Assembly: GCF_048323695.1 (NCBI RefSeq)
Contig: NZ_JBLWFT010000001.1
Coordinates: forward strand, 1-64,000
Reading direction: 5' to 3'
From: Aquisalimonas sp007126095
GTDB lineage: Bacteria; Pseudomonadota; Gammaproteobacteria; Nitrococcales; Aquisalimonadaceae
Length of the DNA: 64,000 bases
This document shows, in pieces, positions 16,461-24,708 of the stretch; the stretch's first letter is position 1; each line of letters begins with the position of its first letter. A program made the translations under genes and the position numbers. The notes below the pieces were generated by a model, which was given only the letters and a program-made list of their open reading frames with translations, was not told the origin of the DNA and did no database searches.

Positions 16461-17644
16461 CAGTGAGCCTCCTTCGGTTTGCGTGCCACCAGTGTGACCA
16501 CCAGCCCCAGCACCAGCGATGCCCCGCCGATGATGAACACCGGCGGGTAGCTGCCCACGTAGCCGAACACCGCCGCCAGGGCGTAGCCGCCCACGGCCTG
16601 GGCCAGGGCGAACGACGTGGTAGCCCAGCCCCAGGCGCGGCGGTGCTCCTCCAGCGGCACCAGTTGCGACAGGTAGCCGGAGGTCATCGACACCAGCCCC
16701 GGCACCATGGCGCCGACCACAAACGAGCAGAGAGAGGCCAGCCACAGGGTGTCGGCGACACTGGAGCCGAGCACCGCGGCCGCCATGAACGCCACCGATA
16801 GCAGCAGCGCACTGTACCAGCCCAGACGTGCGGCCACCCAGCCGGCGAGAAACGGCCCGGCGATGGCGCCCAGGGCGAAGATACTCCACTGCACCGAGGC
16901 GAAGCCCATGCCCAGGTCCTGCTCGCGGGCGAGAAAATCCACCCAGAACAGCGTATGGGGCACGTAGCCCACGGACTGCAGCCCGTAGCCCACCACCACC
17001 AGCATCACCGCCAGGGGCAGTGCGGCGCTTGCCGATGACGCGGCCTGGGTGGCCTGCGCCGGAGATGCGCCGGCGGCCGTGCTCACGCCGCGCCACGCGC
17101 CCCAGGTGGCCGCCGTGAGCAGAAGGCACAGCACCCCCAGCGAGACCCACGCCCAGCTGATCGAGACCGTGGTCAGCCAGGGCACCACGTTGGCGGAGAA
17201 GAGAATGCCCACGCCCACGCCGCTGAACACGATGGCTCCCGCCAGCGGCCGTTTCGACGGCGGCGTGGTGGTCAGCACCGTGGAGGCGGCCACCACCATC
17301 AACACGCCGCCCGCCCAGCCGGAGATGAACCGCCAGATGAAAAACCACGCGAAGGGCGCCGCCCAACTCAGCACCAGAAAGCTCACGGCGATCAGCAGCA
17401 GCCCCAGGCGGATGGCCGCCGCGGCACCGACCCGGCCGGCGAAACGGGACGCGGTGAGTGCGCCGAGCAGGTAACCCAGCAGGTTGGCGGCGCCCAGATA
17501 CCCCGCCGCGGCGGCGGTGAACCAGTCGGCATCCACCATGCCCGGCACCAGCGGCGGATAGCCGAAGCGTGCCAGCCCCAGTCCCACAAGAATGGCCACC
17601 GAGCCGGCCAGGACCCGGTCCATGCGCATCTGCTCTGTCGTCAT
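16460..17644 (-). CDS. MFS transporter, YbfB/YjiJ family
   Basis: 394 residues with 12 predicted transmembrane helices. The beginning, GLGLARFGYPPLVPGMV (residues 22-38), is characteristic of YbfB/YjiJ major-facilitator proteins; the first half has RFISGWAGGVLMV and an arginine-rich inter-helix loop. Substrates of this family are mostly unknown. It starts 8 nt after the stop of the TlpA-like gene and overlaps the methyltransferase, so 18462 to 16008 is one operon. Confidence 0.85.
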   Translation of the reverse strand: MTTEQMRMDRVLAGSVAILVGLGLARFGYPPLVPGMVDADWFTAAAAGYLGAANLLGYLLGALTASRFAGRVGAAAAIRLGLLLIAVSFLVLSWAAPFAWFFIWRFISGWAGGVLMVVAASTVLTTTPPSKRPLAGAIVFSGVGVGILFSANVVPWLTTVSISWAWVSLGVLCLLLTAATWGAWRGVSTAAGASPAQATQAASSASAALPLAVMLVVVGYGLQSVGYVPHTLFWVDFLAREQDLGMGFASVQWSIFALGAIAGPFLAGWVAARLGWYSALLLSVAFMAAAVLGSSVADTLWLASLCSFVVGAMVPGLVSMTSGYLSQLVPLEEHRRAWGWATTSFALAQAVGGYALAAVFGYVGSYPPVFIIGGASLVLGLVVTLVARKPKEAH

Positions 17645-17652
17645 TGTTGTTC

Positions 17653-18462
17653 TCAGCCGTCGATGTCCTGCAGGTACTGGTGCAGCCGGGCGCCCGAGAC
17701 CTCGCCCATGTGCGCGTCCACGAGCTGGCCCTGGCTGTTGAAGAACAGCGTCACCGGCATGCCGTGGGCGCCGAAGTGATCCGCGACCCGGCTGGCCTGA
17801 TCCAGCACTACGTTCTCCAGGCCCAGGCCTTCCTCGTCCAGATAGGCGGCCACGTCGTCCGGCGACTCACCCTGGTTGGCAAACACGAAGTGGATGTCGT
17901 CTCGCTGGGACTGGGCCGACTCCAGCACCGGCATCTCCCGGCGGCAGGGCGGGCACCAGGTAGCCCAGAGGTTCACCACCACCGGCTTGCCGGTGAAGCT
18001 GTTCAGCGCCAGTGGCTGGTCGTCCAGATCGTAGACCACGATATCCGGAATGGGGTGCTCGGACGTGTCGCTGAACTGCGCCGCGCCCAGATTGAGGCCG
18101 AACCACAGCACCGCGCCGGTGAGCAGCGGCGCCAGCAGGTGGCGCTGCGGTGCCCGGCGCCATACGCCCAGCAGCACGGCGGCCACCAGGGCTATTGCGA
18201 TGCCTGCGGCGGCCGAGTAGCCCTCCTGCCACAGGTAGAGCATCTCCACGGGCGCATCGCGGTAGTAGCTCCAGTGCTGCACCACGTAAACGGCGCGGCC
18301 GCCCAGAAAGCCTGCCACCACGGCGGCCGTCAGCGGCGCGGTCAGGGCCACGTCACGGCGCCGCTCCCACCAGGAGGCAACCACGAACGCGGCGACAACG
18401 GAGAGGATCAGGAACAGACGCGGCAGCGAGATGACCAGTGGCCCAAGTGTGACGGATTCCAT
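17653..18462 (-). CDS. Lgt-like membrane domain fused to a TlpA thioredoxin
   Basis: 269 residues. Residues 1-130 form about four membrane helices with GFLGGRAVYVV and LWQEGYSAAAG, which resemble the GGR and W-GG segments of prolipoprotein diacylglyceryl transferase; the His of the Lgt HGG motif is replaced. Residues 137-269 are a TlpA/ResA-type periplasmic thioredoxin with WATWCPPC (CxxC about 170-173) and the cis-Pro in HGMPVTLF. It probably reduces extracytoplasmic disulfides, with the Lgt-like part serving as anchor or electron conduit. First gene of a three-gene operon. Confidence 0.85.
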   Translation of the reverse strand: MESVTLGPLVISLPRLFLILSVVAAFVVASWWERRRDVALTAPLTAAVVAGFLGGRAVYVVQHWSYYRDAPVEMLYLWQEGYSAAAGIAIALVAAVLLGVWRRAPQRHLLAPLLTGAVLWFGLNLGAAQFSDTSEHPIPDIVVYDLDDQPLALNSFTGKPVVVNLWATWCPPCRREMPVLESAQSQRDDIHFVFANQGESPDDVAAYLDEEGLGLENVVLDQASRVADHFGAHGMPVTLFFNSQGQLVDAHMGEVSGARLHQYLQDIDG

Positions 18463-18623
18463 TGCGACCTTCGATTCTGCGGGAATGGGATACCGACCGC
18501 ACTATACAGTACCCGCTGCAATCGGGACTGCTTCACAGTCTCGCTATTCCGCGGTCCCCGGCGGCCGGGGGGCGTGCTAGCGTCGATCGGCAATGCAGGG
18601 CAACAAGTAAAAAAGGTGCGTGT

Positions 18624-19322
18624 ATGTCGATTGTGAGTCAGGTGCTTGGGCTGTTGAAGAAGAATTCCAACGTTGCACGGCAGGCGGCGCGCCAGGTGGA
18701 CAGAGCGCGCCGTTCCACGGCCGGCGTGACGGCGAAAGAGGCGCTGGAGCGCAGCGTGTCTGCGGTGACCACGTCGCAGACGGCGCGGGCGCTGTCGCAG
18801 CTGAACCTGAAATGGTCCGACGCCAGCCGCTATCACGACCGCGGCGATGGCCGCGTGCTGAACAACGAGCAGCACGGGCTCACGGAGGAGTTCGTGGACC
18901 TGTACCTGAGCTGGGAACCGCAGGATATCGGCTTCGTGCGCTACCACGTGGTGGTGGGCTGGAAGGGGTGGCCGGACCGCGTCATCGACCCGGCCGACGA
19001 CCTCTTCAATCCGGACTACCTGGACGCCCTCTGGGAGAACGAGCTCAACACCGTGCGCCGGGTGCCGTTTGAGGCCGGCGACGTGCCGGATCGCTGCGTG
19101 CGGTTTCCCGCCAGCGAGGAGCGCAACGCCTTCGCCCATGTCAAACTCATCGGTGAGGCCGCCGACGGCGCGCTGCACGACATCCGTGGCGTGGTGTTCG
19201 CCAGCGAGGGCAAGCGCGCACGGGAGGAGCACCTCCCCGCAGTGGACGCCCATGCCATGCCGGACATCACTGTGCCCGGCGGCCCCGAAAAGAACGCCCG
19301 CGAGGAAGCCCTGACCGCCTGA
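18624..19322 (+). CDS. Unknown soluble protein, 232 residues
   Basis: No family recognised. The first 60 residues are basic and alanine-rich (SNVARQAARQVDRARRST); the rest is acidic with a Trp-rich middle (LYLSWEPQDIG, VVVGWKGWPDRV). No signal peptide or membrane segment. AAAAAGGTG precedes the ATG at 18624 and supports this start over an upstream one at 18462. It is divergent from the TlpA-like gene, and a REP array follows its stop directly. Confidence 0.65.
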   Translation: MSIVSQVLGLLKKNSNVARQAARQVDRARRSTAGVTAKEALERSVSAVTTSQTARALSQLNLKWSDASRYHDRGDGRVLNNEQHGLTEEFVDLYLSWEPQDIGFVRYHVVVGWKGWPDRVIDPADDLFNPDYLDALWENELNTVRRVPFEAGDVPDRCVRFPASEERNAFAHVKLIGEAADGALHDIRGVVFASEGKRAREEHLPAVDAHAMPDITVPGGPEKNAREEALTA

Positions 19323-19334
19323 GGGTACCCGTGC

Positions 19335-19508
19335 GGTGGACCTCGTTCCGGTAGACCTGAAGGTCTACCCTACGGACTGACGGTGCCCGTAGGGTGGACC
19401 TCGTTCCGGTAGACCTGAAGGTCTACCCTACGGCCTGAGGGTACCCGTGCGGTGGACCTCGTTCTGGTAGACCTGAAGGTCTACCCTACGGACTGACGGT
19501 GCCCGTAG
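19335..19508 (+). repeat. Three tandem 58-bp units made of REP pieces
   Basis: Units at 19335, 19393 and 19451 repeat at exactly 58 bp. Each has a left half-REP (GGTGGACCT then CGTTC), an intact reverse A-variant hairpin (19350-19374, 19408-19432, 19466-19490) and a short linker. The array ends in a full forward REP at 19504-19528. Few differences separate the units, so the amplification looks recent. Confidence 0.9.
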
Positions 19509-19528
19509 GGTGGACCTTCAGGTCCACC
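19504..19528 (+). repeat. REP-like hairpin, C-type, forward
   Basis: CGTAG head plus the GGTGGACC/TTCA/GGTCCACC hairpin, directly after the 58-bp array and in register with it. Confidence 0.85.
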
Positions 19529-19566
19529 GGAAAGGCCTCGATACGCACGCAGGGCGAAGGCGTAGA

Positions 19567-19591
19567 CGTAGGGTGGACCTTCAGGTCCACC
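19567..19591 (+). repeat. REP-like hairpin, C-type, forward
   Basis: Second intact C-type element, ending 24 bp before the GTG start of the autotransporter protease; it may sit in its 5' leader. Confidence 0.85.
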
Positions 19592-19615
19592 AAAGAAAAT
19601 CGGAGACCCCTGTCC

Positions 19616-21997
19616 GTGCCCCCAGCGCGACAACAACGCGGCACCGCGGCAATGACGGCACTCCTGGCCGCATTGGGCGCCGCCGCGCCCGGCACCGAGG
19701 CCCGACCACCCCAACCGCCCGCCGCGGCTGCGGAGGCCGCCGCGCCGGCGTTCAGCCCCGTGGTGGCCGCCGGCGTTGGTGCTATCGCCGGAGTGGCGCT
19801 GCTCACCCTGGCCCGTAGCGGCAGCAGCGGCGGCGCCGGCTCCGGTCTGCCGAGCCAGTCCTGCACTGCCGACGACCGGGAGCCGGACGCCCTTACGCCC
19901 GGCGCCATCGAGCCCGCTCCGTCCGGGCAGGATTTCAACAGCACACGGCCCGCGCCGCGGCCGACCAGCGCGTGGCTGTGCGCGCCCCGGCACGACCCCG
20001 AAGACTTCCGCACGGCGGTGTACACCGATCACCCGCACCTGGAGCGCATCGGCCTGGCCGAGGCCTACCAGTGGGGCTATTTCGGCGAAGAGGTGACCAT
20101 TGGCGTGGTGGACTCGCTGCCGGAGGCGTCCCATACGGCGTTTCGCAACCGCATCCAGGTGGAGTCCATTGTTGGCGGGTCCGACGACGAGAGTCACGGT
20201 ACCGAAGTGGCGGGCGTGGCGGCGGCCAATCCGGTGGATCACGATCAGACCCGCCCGGTGCATGGTGTGGCGCCTCAGGCAAAGGTCTTCGGTGTGGGCG
20301 TGGTCGATGAGGCGGACACGATCTCCCAGAACGCCCTGCGGAGTGGCGTGGAGCGCATGGTCGCGCGTGATGTGCCGATCATCAATGTCTCGCTGGGTCT
20401 GACCGGACAGCAGGCTCTGGTCGGTCGCGACTCGGTTTCGCCCTCTTTGCAGCGCGCCATGGAGTCCGCCTATGGCGCGGTGCTCGGCGAGGACAGTGTC
20501 ATCGTGCACGCAGCCGGCAACAGCGGCCTGGAGGGCCTGGCCGCCGACGCCGGCCTGCCCGCACTGAACGACGACTTCGAGTCGCATTTCCTCACGGTCA
20601 CCGCCGTGGATCGTGACGGCCGGATCAGCGGTTTCTCCAACCGCTGCGACGGCCACGCCTGGTGCCTGGCGGCGCCGGGGGAGGGGGTGCGTACCACCAC
20701 GCTGGACGACGGCAGTGCCACGGTCAGCGGCACGTCGTTCTCCGCGCCCATGGCGGCCGGCGCCATGGCGGTGACCATGAGCCGGTTCCCCGGGCTGACG
20801 GCCCGGGAGGCGCGGGTGCGGCTGCTGGAATCCGCCGACAGTACCGGGCGCTACGGTGACGAGAGCGTTTATGGCCGCGGGCTGCTGGATCTGGCGGCGG
20901 CGCTGGAGCCTATCGGCGGGCTGGCGCTGCAGACCGGCGGCACCCTCTATGAAGAGGAGGTGGCGCTGGAGCATTCGGCCATGACCAGCAGCCAGGCGTG
21001 GGGCGGGGCCGTTGCGGCCGGCCTGGGGCAGGTGCGCACTCTGGCCTTCGACCGCTACGGCGGCGGCTTCGAAGTGGCCCTGGACGCCGGCGTGCGCGAG
21101 CAGCCGTACCGTCACGATCTGGACGGCTGGATGCGGCGGCATCTGCAGCGGCCGCCAACACCGGCGGCCGCGTCCGGTGTCCGCCTCAATGCCCGCCCGC
21201 CCGCGATGGATGCGGCGACCGCAGGGCTGCCTGCCGGACCAGAGGGGCTGGCCCTGGATGCCCTGGCGGATCACGGCGTCTACTATGGGCTGGTGCACGA
21301 TCGCATCGACCTGACCGTGGGCTATGCCAGCCACGACCCGGACGGGGCGCTGACCGCGGCCGCACCGCGCACCCAGGGTCTCTGGGCCGACAGCGTCGTT
21401 CGCGGCCCCGTGCTGGGGCTGTCGGCCCCGGTGTCGGCGGCGCACCCGCACGGTCCACGGCTGGGGCTCCACTGGGCGCGGCTGGACGAGCGCGACGGCG
21501 CCCTGGGGTTGCGCGGGGCCGGCGGGCTCGCCGTGGACGACAGCCGCCACCGGGTGCTCGGCGGCGAGCTGCTGCTGCCCGCCGGCGCAGCCACGGCGCA
21601 TTTCACCTACGAGCGCGTGGAGGTGGACGTGGGCCGCGCCGGCGTTGTCGCCCTGGACGACGTCACCGCCCACGGCTGGGGCGCGGCGCTGACCCTGCCC
21701 GGGGTCACGGCCACGGACACCGTGCAGTTCGGCTTCCAGCGGCCCGTGCACGTGGACGGCGGCAGGCTGTCGCTGCGCTCGGTCATCGGCCGGGATGCGG
21801 ACGGTGCGCTGAGTTACGCCACCGACACCGCGACGCTCGCGTCACCCCGGAATCCCGCCCGCTGGCACGCGACATACACCCGCCCATTGACCGGCAGCGC
21901 AGTGCAGGGACGGCTCGCGGTGGGATACCAGCACGACCGCCTCGGCACCGGGGCGCGGGTGGATGCGGTGAGTGCGGGGGTAGTTCTGGAGTGGTGA
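19616..21997 (+). CDS. Subtilisin-family autotransporter protease
   Basis: 793 residues from a GTG with GGAG about 11 nt upstream; this start gives a signal peptide (RQQR, then AAMTALLAALGAAAPGTEA), while an ATG at 19652 removes its basic part. S8 catalytic triad: Asp166 (GVVDSLPE), His194 (SHGTEVAG), Ser374 (GTSFSAP), with the oxyanion Asn in HAAGNSG. From about 520 the protein is beta-rich and ends in VVLEW, as in an autotransporter barrel. It should be exported and cleave itself or surface proteins. The upstream REP array is close enough to affect its mRNA. Confidence 0.88.
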   Translation: MPPARQQRGTAAMTALLAALGAAAPGTEARPPQPPAAAAEAAAPAFSPVVAAGVGAIAGVALLTLARSGSSGGAGSGLPSQSCTADDREPDALTPGAIEPAPSGQDFNSTRPAPRPTSAWLCAPRHDPEDFRTAVYTDHPHLERIGLAEAYQWGYFGEEVTIGVVDSLPEASHTAFRNRIQVESIVGGSDDESHGTEVAGVAAANPVDHDQTRPVHGVAPQAKVFGVGVVDEADTISQNALRSGVERMVARDVPIINVSLGLTGQQALVGRDSVSPSLQRAMESAYGAVLGEDSVIVHAAGNSGLEGLAADAGLPALNDDFESHFLTVTAVDRDGRISGFSNRCDGHAWCLAAPGEGVRTTTLDDGSATVSGTSFSAPMAAGAMAVTMSRFPGLTAREARVRLLESADSTGRYGDESVYGRGLLDLAAALEPIGGLALQTGGTLYEEEVALEHSAMTSSQAWGGAVAAGLGQVRTLAFDRYGGGFEVALDAGVREQPYRHDLDGWMRRHLQRPPTPAAASGVRLNARPPAMDAATAGLPAGPEGLALDALADHGVYYGLVHDRIDLTVGYASHDPDGALTAAAPRTQGLWADSVVRGPVLGLSAPVSAAHPHGPRLGLHWARLDERDGALGLRGAGGLAVDDSRHRVLGGELLLPAGAATAHFTYERVEVDVGRAGVVALDDVTAHGWGAALTLPGVTATDTVQFGFQRPVHVDGGRLSLRSVIGRDADGALSYATDTATLASPRNPARWHATYTRPLTGSAVQGRLAVGYQHDRLGTGARVDAVSAGVVLEW

Positions 21998-22024
21998 TCG
22001 GGGTTCGCACGACATGCACGACAT

Positions 22025-22049
22025 GGTGGACCTGAAGGTCCACCCTACG
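22025..22049 (-). repeat. REP-like hairpin, C-type, reverse
   Basis: Left half of an inverted pair with 22069-22093; CCTACG of this element faces CGTAG of the other across 19 bp. Confidence 0.85.
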
Positions 22050-22068
22050 GATGCCGCAAGCCCGGAGC

Positions 22069-22093
22069 CGTAGGGTGGACGTTCACGTCCACC
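22069..22093 (+). repeat. REP-like hairpin, G-type, forward
   Basis: CGTAG head with the GGTGGACG/TTCA/CGTCCACC hairpin, 8 bp past the stop of the RES toxin gene. Confidence 0.85.
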
Positions 22094-22101
22094 GTCGAAA
22101 C

Positions 22102-22806
22102 TCACAACCCCTCAAACCACAGCCTCTGATACACCTTCCCCGGGCTGCGCTCCACCACCAGCTCCCCCGTGCGCGGGTCGAACAGGTAGCGCAGGTAACA
22201 GGCGAGCTTCGGTGCCGACAGCACGGCCTGGCGGAAGATCACGGTGTTGATGCCGCCCCGGTGGCGGGCGGAGGGGGCCAGCAGGCCGGGGTGGCCCTCG
22301 TGGCTGATGCGCCGGCCCAGCGCCTGGGTGTAGCCGTAGTCGTGATCGTGCACCAGCTCCGGGTGTCGCTCGCCCGCGTCGCTCAGGTCGATGAGCAGGG
22401 CGCGGCAATGCACGGTGTACACCGCCCGCTCCCGCACCACCACCTCGTTGACGCCTTCCACCGCCAGCTCGTGGCGCGCCATGTGGTAGCCCGTCTCGGC
22501 GATGGTGGTGTCCTTGTCCAGGGAGGCGTACCACACGGGAAAGGTGCCGTCGCTGTAGCGGCTCTGGTGCCACGGTTCGGTGCGGAAGGGGTACTCCACG
22601 GCCGTGGCGTAGAGAAACGCGCGGGAGAGCTGGTCCGGCGGGGCCAGCTCGCCCTTCACCTGCGCTTCCAGCGCCGCGGCCGTATAGCTCAGCCCGGCGT
22701 CGCCGTCGGTGAGGTCGTCGAACAGATCCTGGCTGGTGCGCAGGCCCACCACGTTACGGCTCACCCGACGGTCGAAGTCGGTGATGCGCGTGAGCAGCTC
22801 GTCCAT
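22102..22806 (-). CDS. RES-domain NAD+ phosphorylase toxin
   Basis: 234 residues. The RES signature residues appear as the Arg and Tyr in SRYSDGTFPVWYASL, Glu in TTIAETGYHM and the final Ser/Asn region in RHRGGINTVIF. Toxins of this type (MbcT, RES) degrade NAD+ and stop growth. The ATG at 22806 shares one base with the antitoxin stop (TGATG); a GTG at 22809 is the alternative. It pairs with the Xre/MbcA-like gene directly upstream. Confidence 0.9.
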   Translation of the reverse strand: MDELLTRITDFDRRVSRNVVGLRTSQDLFDDLTDGDAGLSYTAAALEAQVKGELAPPDQLSRAFLYATAVEYPFRTEPWHQSRYSDGTFPVWYASLDKDTTIAETGYHMARHELAVEGVNEVVVRERAVYTVHCRALLIDLSDAGERHPELVHDHDYGYTQALGRRISHEGHPGLLAPSARHRGGINTVIFRQAVLSAPKLACYLRYLFDPRTGELVVERSPGKVYQRLWFEGL

Positions 22807-23216
22807 CACTGGCTGCGCAGCTGATCCAGGAAGCGGGCCACCCGGGCGATGCCGATCAGCCCCTGCTCGCGCATGATGTCGATGGGGGCGACGTTGTTCA
22901 GCAGGTCGTTGCGCCGGTGCACCCAGCTGTAGCGCAGCTCCGGGTTCTCCGGGTAGAGCAGGCGCAGCGCCTTGTGGATGGCGAGCAGATAGGCCACGCG
23001 GTCGCGGGCGTCGCGGCCCTTGGGCAGCCCGGTCTTGCCGCTGGCGAAGTCCGCCAGTTTGCTGCGGCTGTTGGGGCTGAGACCGAGCAGTTCCAGCTTG
23101 GTGCGGGAGTCGAGCTGCCAGTGATCGAACAGCCGCATGATCACCCGCGCGAGGTCGCGCCGGGTGTCCGGGCTCTCGTAGGCGACCGGTGGCAGCTCCT
23201 GTGCGGCGTTCTCCAT
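22806..23216 (-). CDS. Xre/MbcA/ParS-like antitoxin of the RES toxin
   Basis: 136 residues from the ATG at 23216, which has CGGAG 8 nt upstream. The N-terminal half is helical (RRDLARVIMRLFDHWQL); the C-terminal DUF2384 domain contains PENPELRYSWVHRRNDLLNN and IDIMREQGLIGIARV, typical of antitoxins that occlude the RES active site. It should repress its own promoter, where an imperfect AT-rich inverted repeat lies just upstream. Confidence 0.88.
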   Translation of the reverse strand: MENAAQELPPVAYESPDTRRDLARVIMRLFDHWQLDSRTKLELLGLSPNSRSKLADFASGKTGLPKGRDARDRVAYLLAIHKALRLLYPENPELRYSWVHRRNDLLNNVAPIDIMREQGLIGIARVARFLDQLRSQ

Positions 23217-23227
23217 GGCGGCTCCGT

Positions 23228-23264
23228 GTGCATATTTAGCCATTTGCTGACTATAAATATACAC
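23228..23264. promoter_or_regulatory. AT-rich inverted repeat upstream of the RES/Xre pair
   Basis: GTGCATATTTAG (23228-23239) and CTATAAATATACAC (23251-23264) are imperfect inverted repeats 12 bp before the antitoxin start; likely promoter/operator. Confidence 0.5.
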
Positions 23265-23292
23265 TTCAAAGCCGTTGTGTCCAGTGAGCCGG

Positions 23293-24708
23293 TTACGCTT
23301 CCCGGGGCTTGTGTTCCACCACGGTCCACACGGCTGCGTCGTCCACCACCTCGGCGGTCTTGCGCAGCAGCAGGACGGTCATGTCGTCGTTCTGCGCCGC
23401 CTGGAAGGTGCGGATTTCGTCGAGAATGGTGGTGGTGGCGTTGTCCGGCGGCGTCTTGGCGTAGCGGGCGAACAGCCGCTCCAGACGGCCGTCGCCGAAC
23501 ATCTCGCCCGAATCCGACGACGCCTCGGTGAGCCCGTCGGTGTAGAGCATGATCACGTCGTTCTCAGTGATGGGCACGCGCGTGGTCTCGACGAAGCCGT
23601 CCAGGTTGTCGACGATGCCGAGCCACGTGCCGGATGTGGGCTGCACCGTTACCGATCCGCTGTCGGCCTTGTGGATGAGGATGTCCTGATGGTGGCCGGC
23701 GAACTCGATGTGATCGTCGCCCAGCCGCAGGATGGTCATGGTCATGTAGTGGTGCGAGCCCAGACGCCCGACGTTCTCGCGCAGGGCGCTGTTGATGGTC
23801 TTGAGGGCCTCGGCGGGCGGACAGTCCGGGTTGGCCTTGAGCACGGTCATCAGGCTGGTCTGCGCCATCATCATGATCAGGCCGGCGCTCAGCCCGTGAC
23901 CGGCCACGTCGCCGATGGCCACGTAGCGCCCGCCGGTCGCGGTGGTGATCACGTCGTAGTAGTCGCCGCCCACTTCCTTGGCGGGCTGCATGGTGGCGGC
24001 GATCTCGTAGCCGGGCACGTCCAGCCGGCGGGGCAGCAGGGTGAGCTGGATGTCCCGCGCCAGCTCCATCTCGCTCCACAGGGAGTCGCGCGCTTCCTTG
24101 AGTTTCACCAGCAGGGCGAATTCGTTGGCGATGAGCCGGTAGCGCAGCTCGGTGATGGCCACGGCGATGATGGCGGCACCGAGCAGGAAGAACATGTTGT
24201 TCACCAGCGAGGCCTGATCGTAGGGCTGCGGCCAGATCAGGTTGAAGGCCACGTACATCAGGATGATGATGCCGGCGTTGATGGCCGTGTGCTTGCCGCG
24301 CCACGGCAGCACCAGGCTGACGCCGATCATCACCAGGATGAGGCCCACGTAGTAGCTGGAGTCGAAGCCGCCCAGGTAGACCGTCATCATGGCGATGACC
24401 GCGCCCACCTGCGTGGAGGCGAAGTAGCCGTGCAGGTACGAGAACCGGCTCGGGGGCGTGTTGATGATGATCAGGAACTGCCCCAGGGCCAGCGCGGTGG
24501 AGATGCCACGGTAGATGGCGAACCGCGCCAGGTTGTCCCCGGGGAGGATGATGGTGTCCAGCAGAAAGAAAATGGGCACCAGGCAGAAGACCAGGGCGGT
24601 GACCGTTCGCAGCCAGTCGTGGACCAGGCCGATCTGGTAGGTGCCGAAGTCGTTGGTGTTGATTGCCGCTGTGACGTCGGTCTTGTCGTTATGGTTTGTG
24701 AAAATCAA
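23293..24708 (-). CDS. Membrane SpoIIE/RsbU-type PP2C phosphatase
   Basis: 471 residues. About six membrane helices lie in residues 30-190, then a short coiled linker (LLVKLKEARDSLWSEMELARDIQLTLLP) and a SpoIIE domain (235-450) with KEVGGDYYDV, GDVAGHG, YTDGLTEA and NDDMTVLLL, so all metal-binding Asp are present. It would dephosphorylate a STAS anti-anti-sigma protein. The start is a TTG at 24708 overlapping the methyltransferase stop (TTGA), with GGAAGG 8 nt before. It is the last gene of the five-gene signalling operon. Confidence 0.92.
   Translation of the reverse strand: MIFTNHNDKTDVTAAINTNDFGTYQIGLVHDWLRTVTALVFCLVPIFFLLDTIILPGDNLARFAIYRGISTALALGQFLIIINTPPSRFSYLHGYFASTQVGAVIAMMTVYLGGFDSSYYVGLILVMIGVSLVLPWRGKHTAINAGIIILMYVAFNLIWPQPYDQASLVNNMFFLLGAAIIAVAITELRYRLIANEFALLVKLKEARDSLWSEMELARDIQLTLLPRRLDVPGYEIAATMQPAKEVGGDYYDVITTATGGRYVAIGDVAGHGLSAGLIMMMAQTSLMTVLKANPDCPPAEALKTINSALRENVGRLGSHHYMTMTILRLGDDHIEFAGHHQDILIHKADSGSVTVQPTSGTWLGIVDNLDGFVETTRVPITENDVIMLYTDGLTEASSDSGEMFGDGRLERLFARYAKTPPDNATTTILDEIRTFQAAQNDDMTVLLLRKTAEVVDDAAVWTVVEHKPREA

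Noticed and set aside
19335..19591. CRISPR array
   Set aside because: Three 58-bp units without unique spacers, built of inverted repeats; no cas genes.
19481..21751. 756-codon minus-strand frame
   Set aside because: Antisense of the subtilisin autotransporter, which has a complete catalytic triad.
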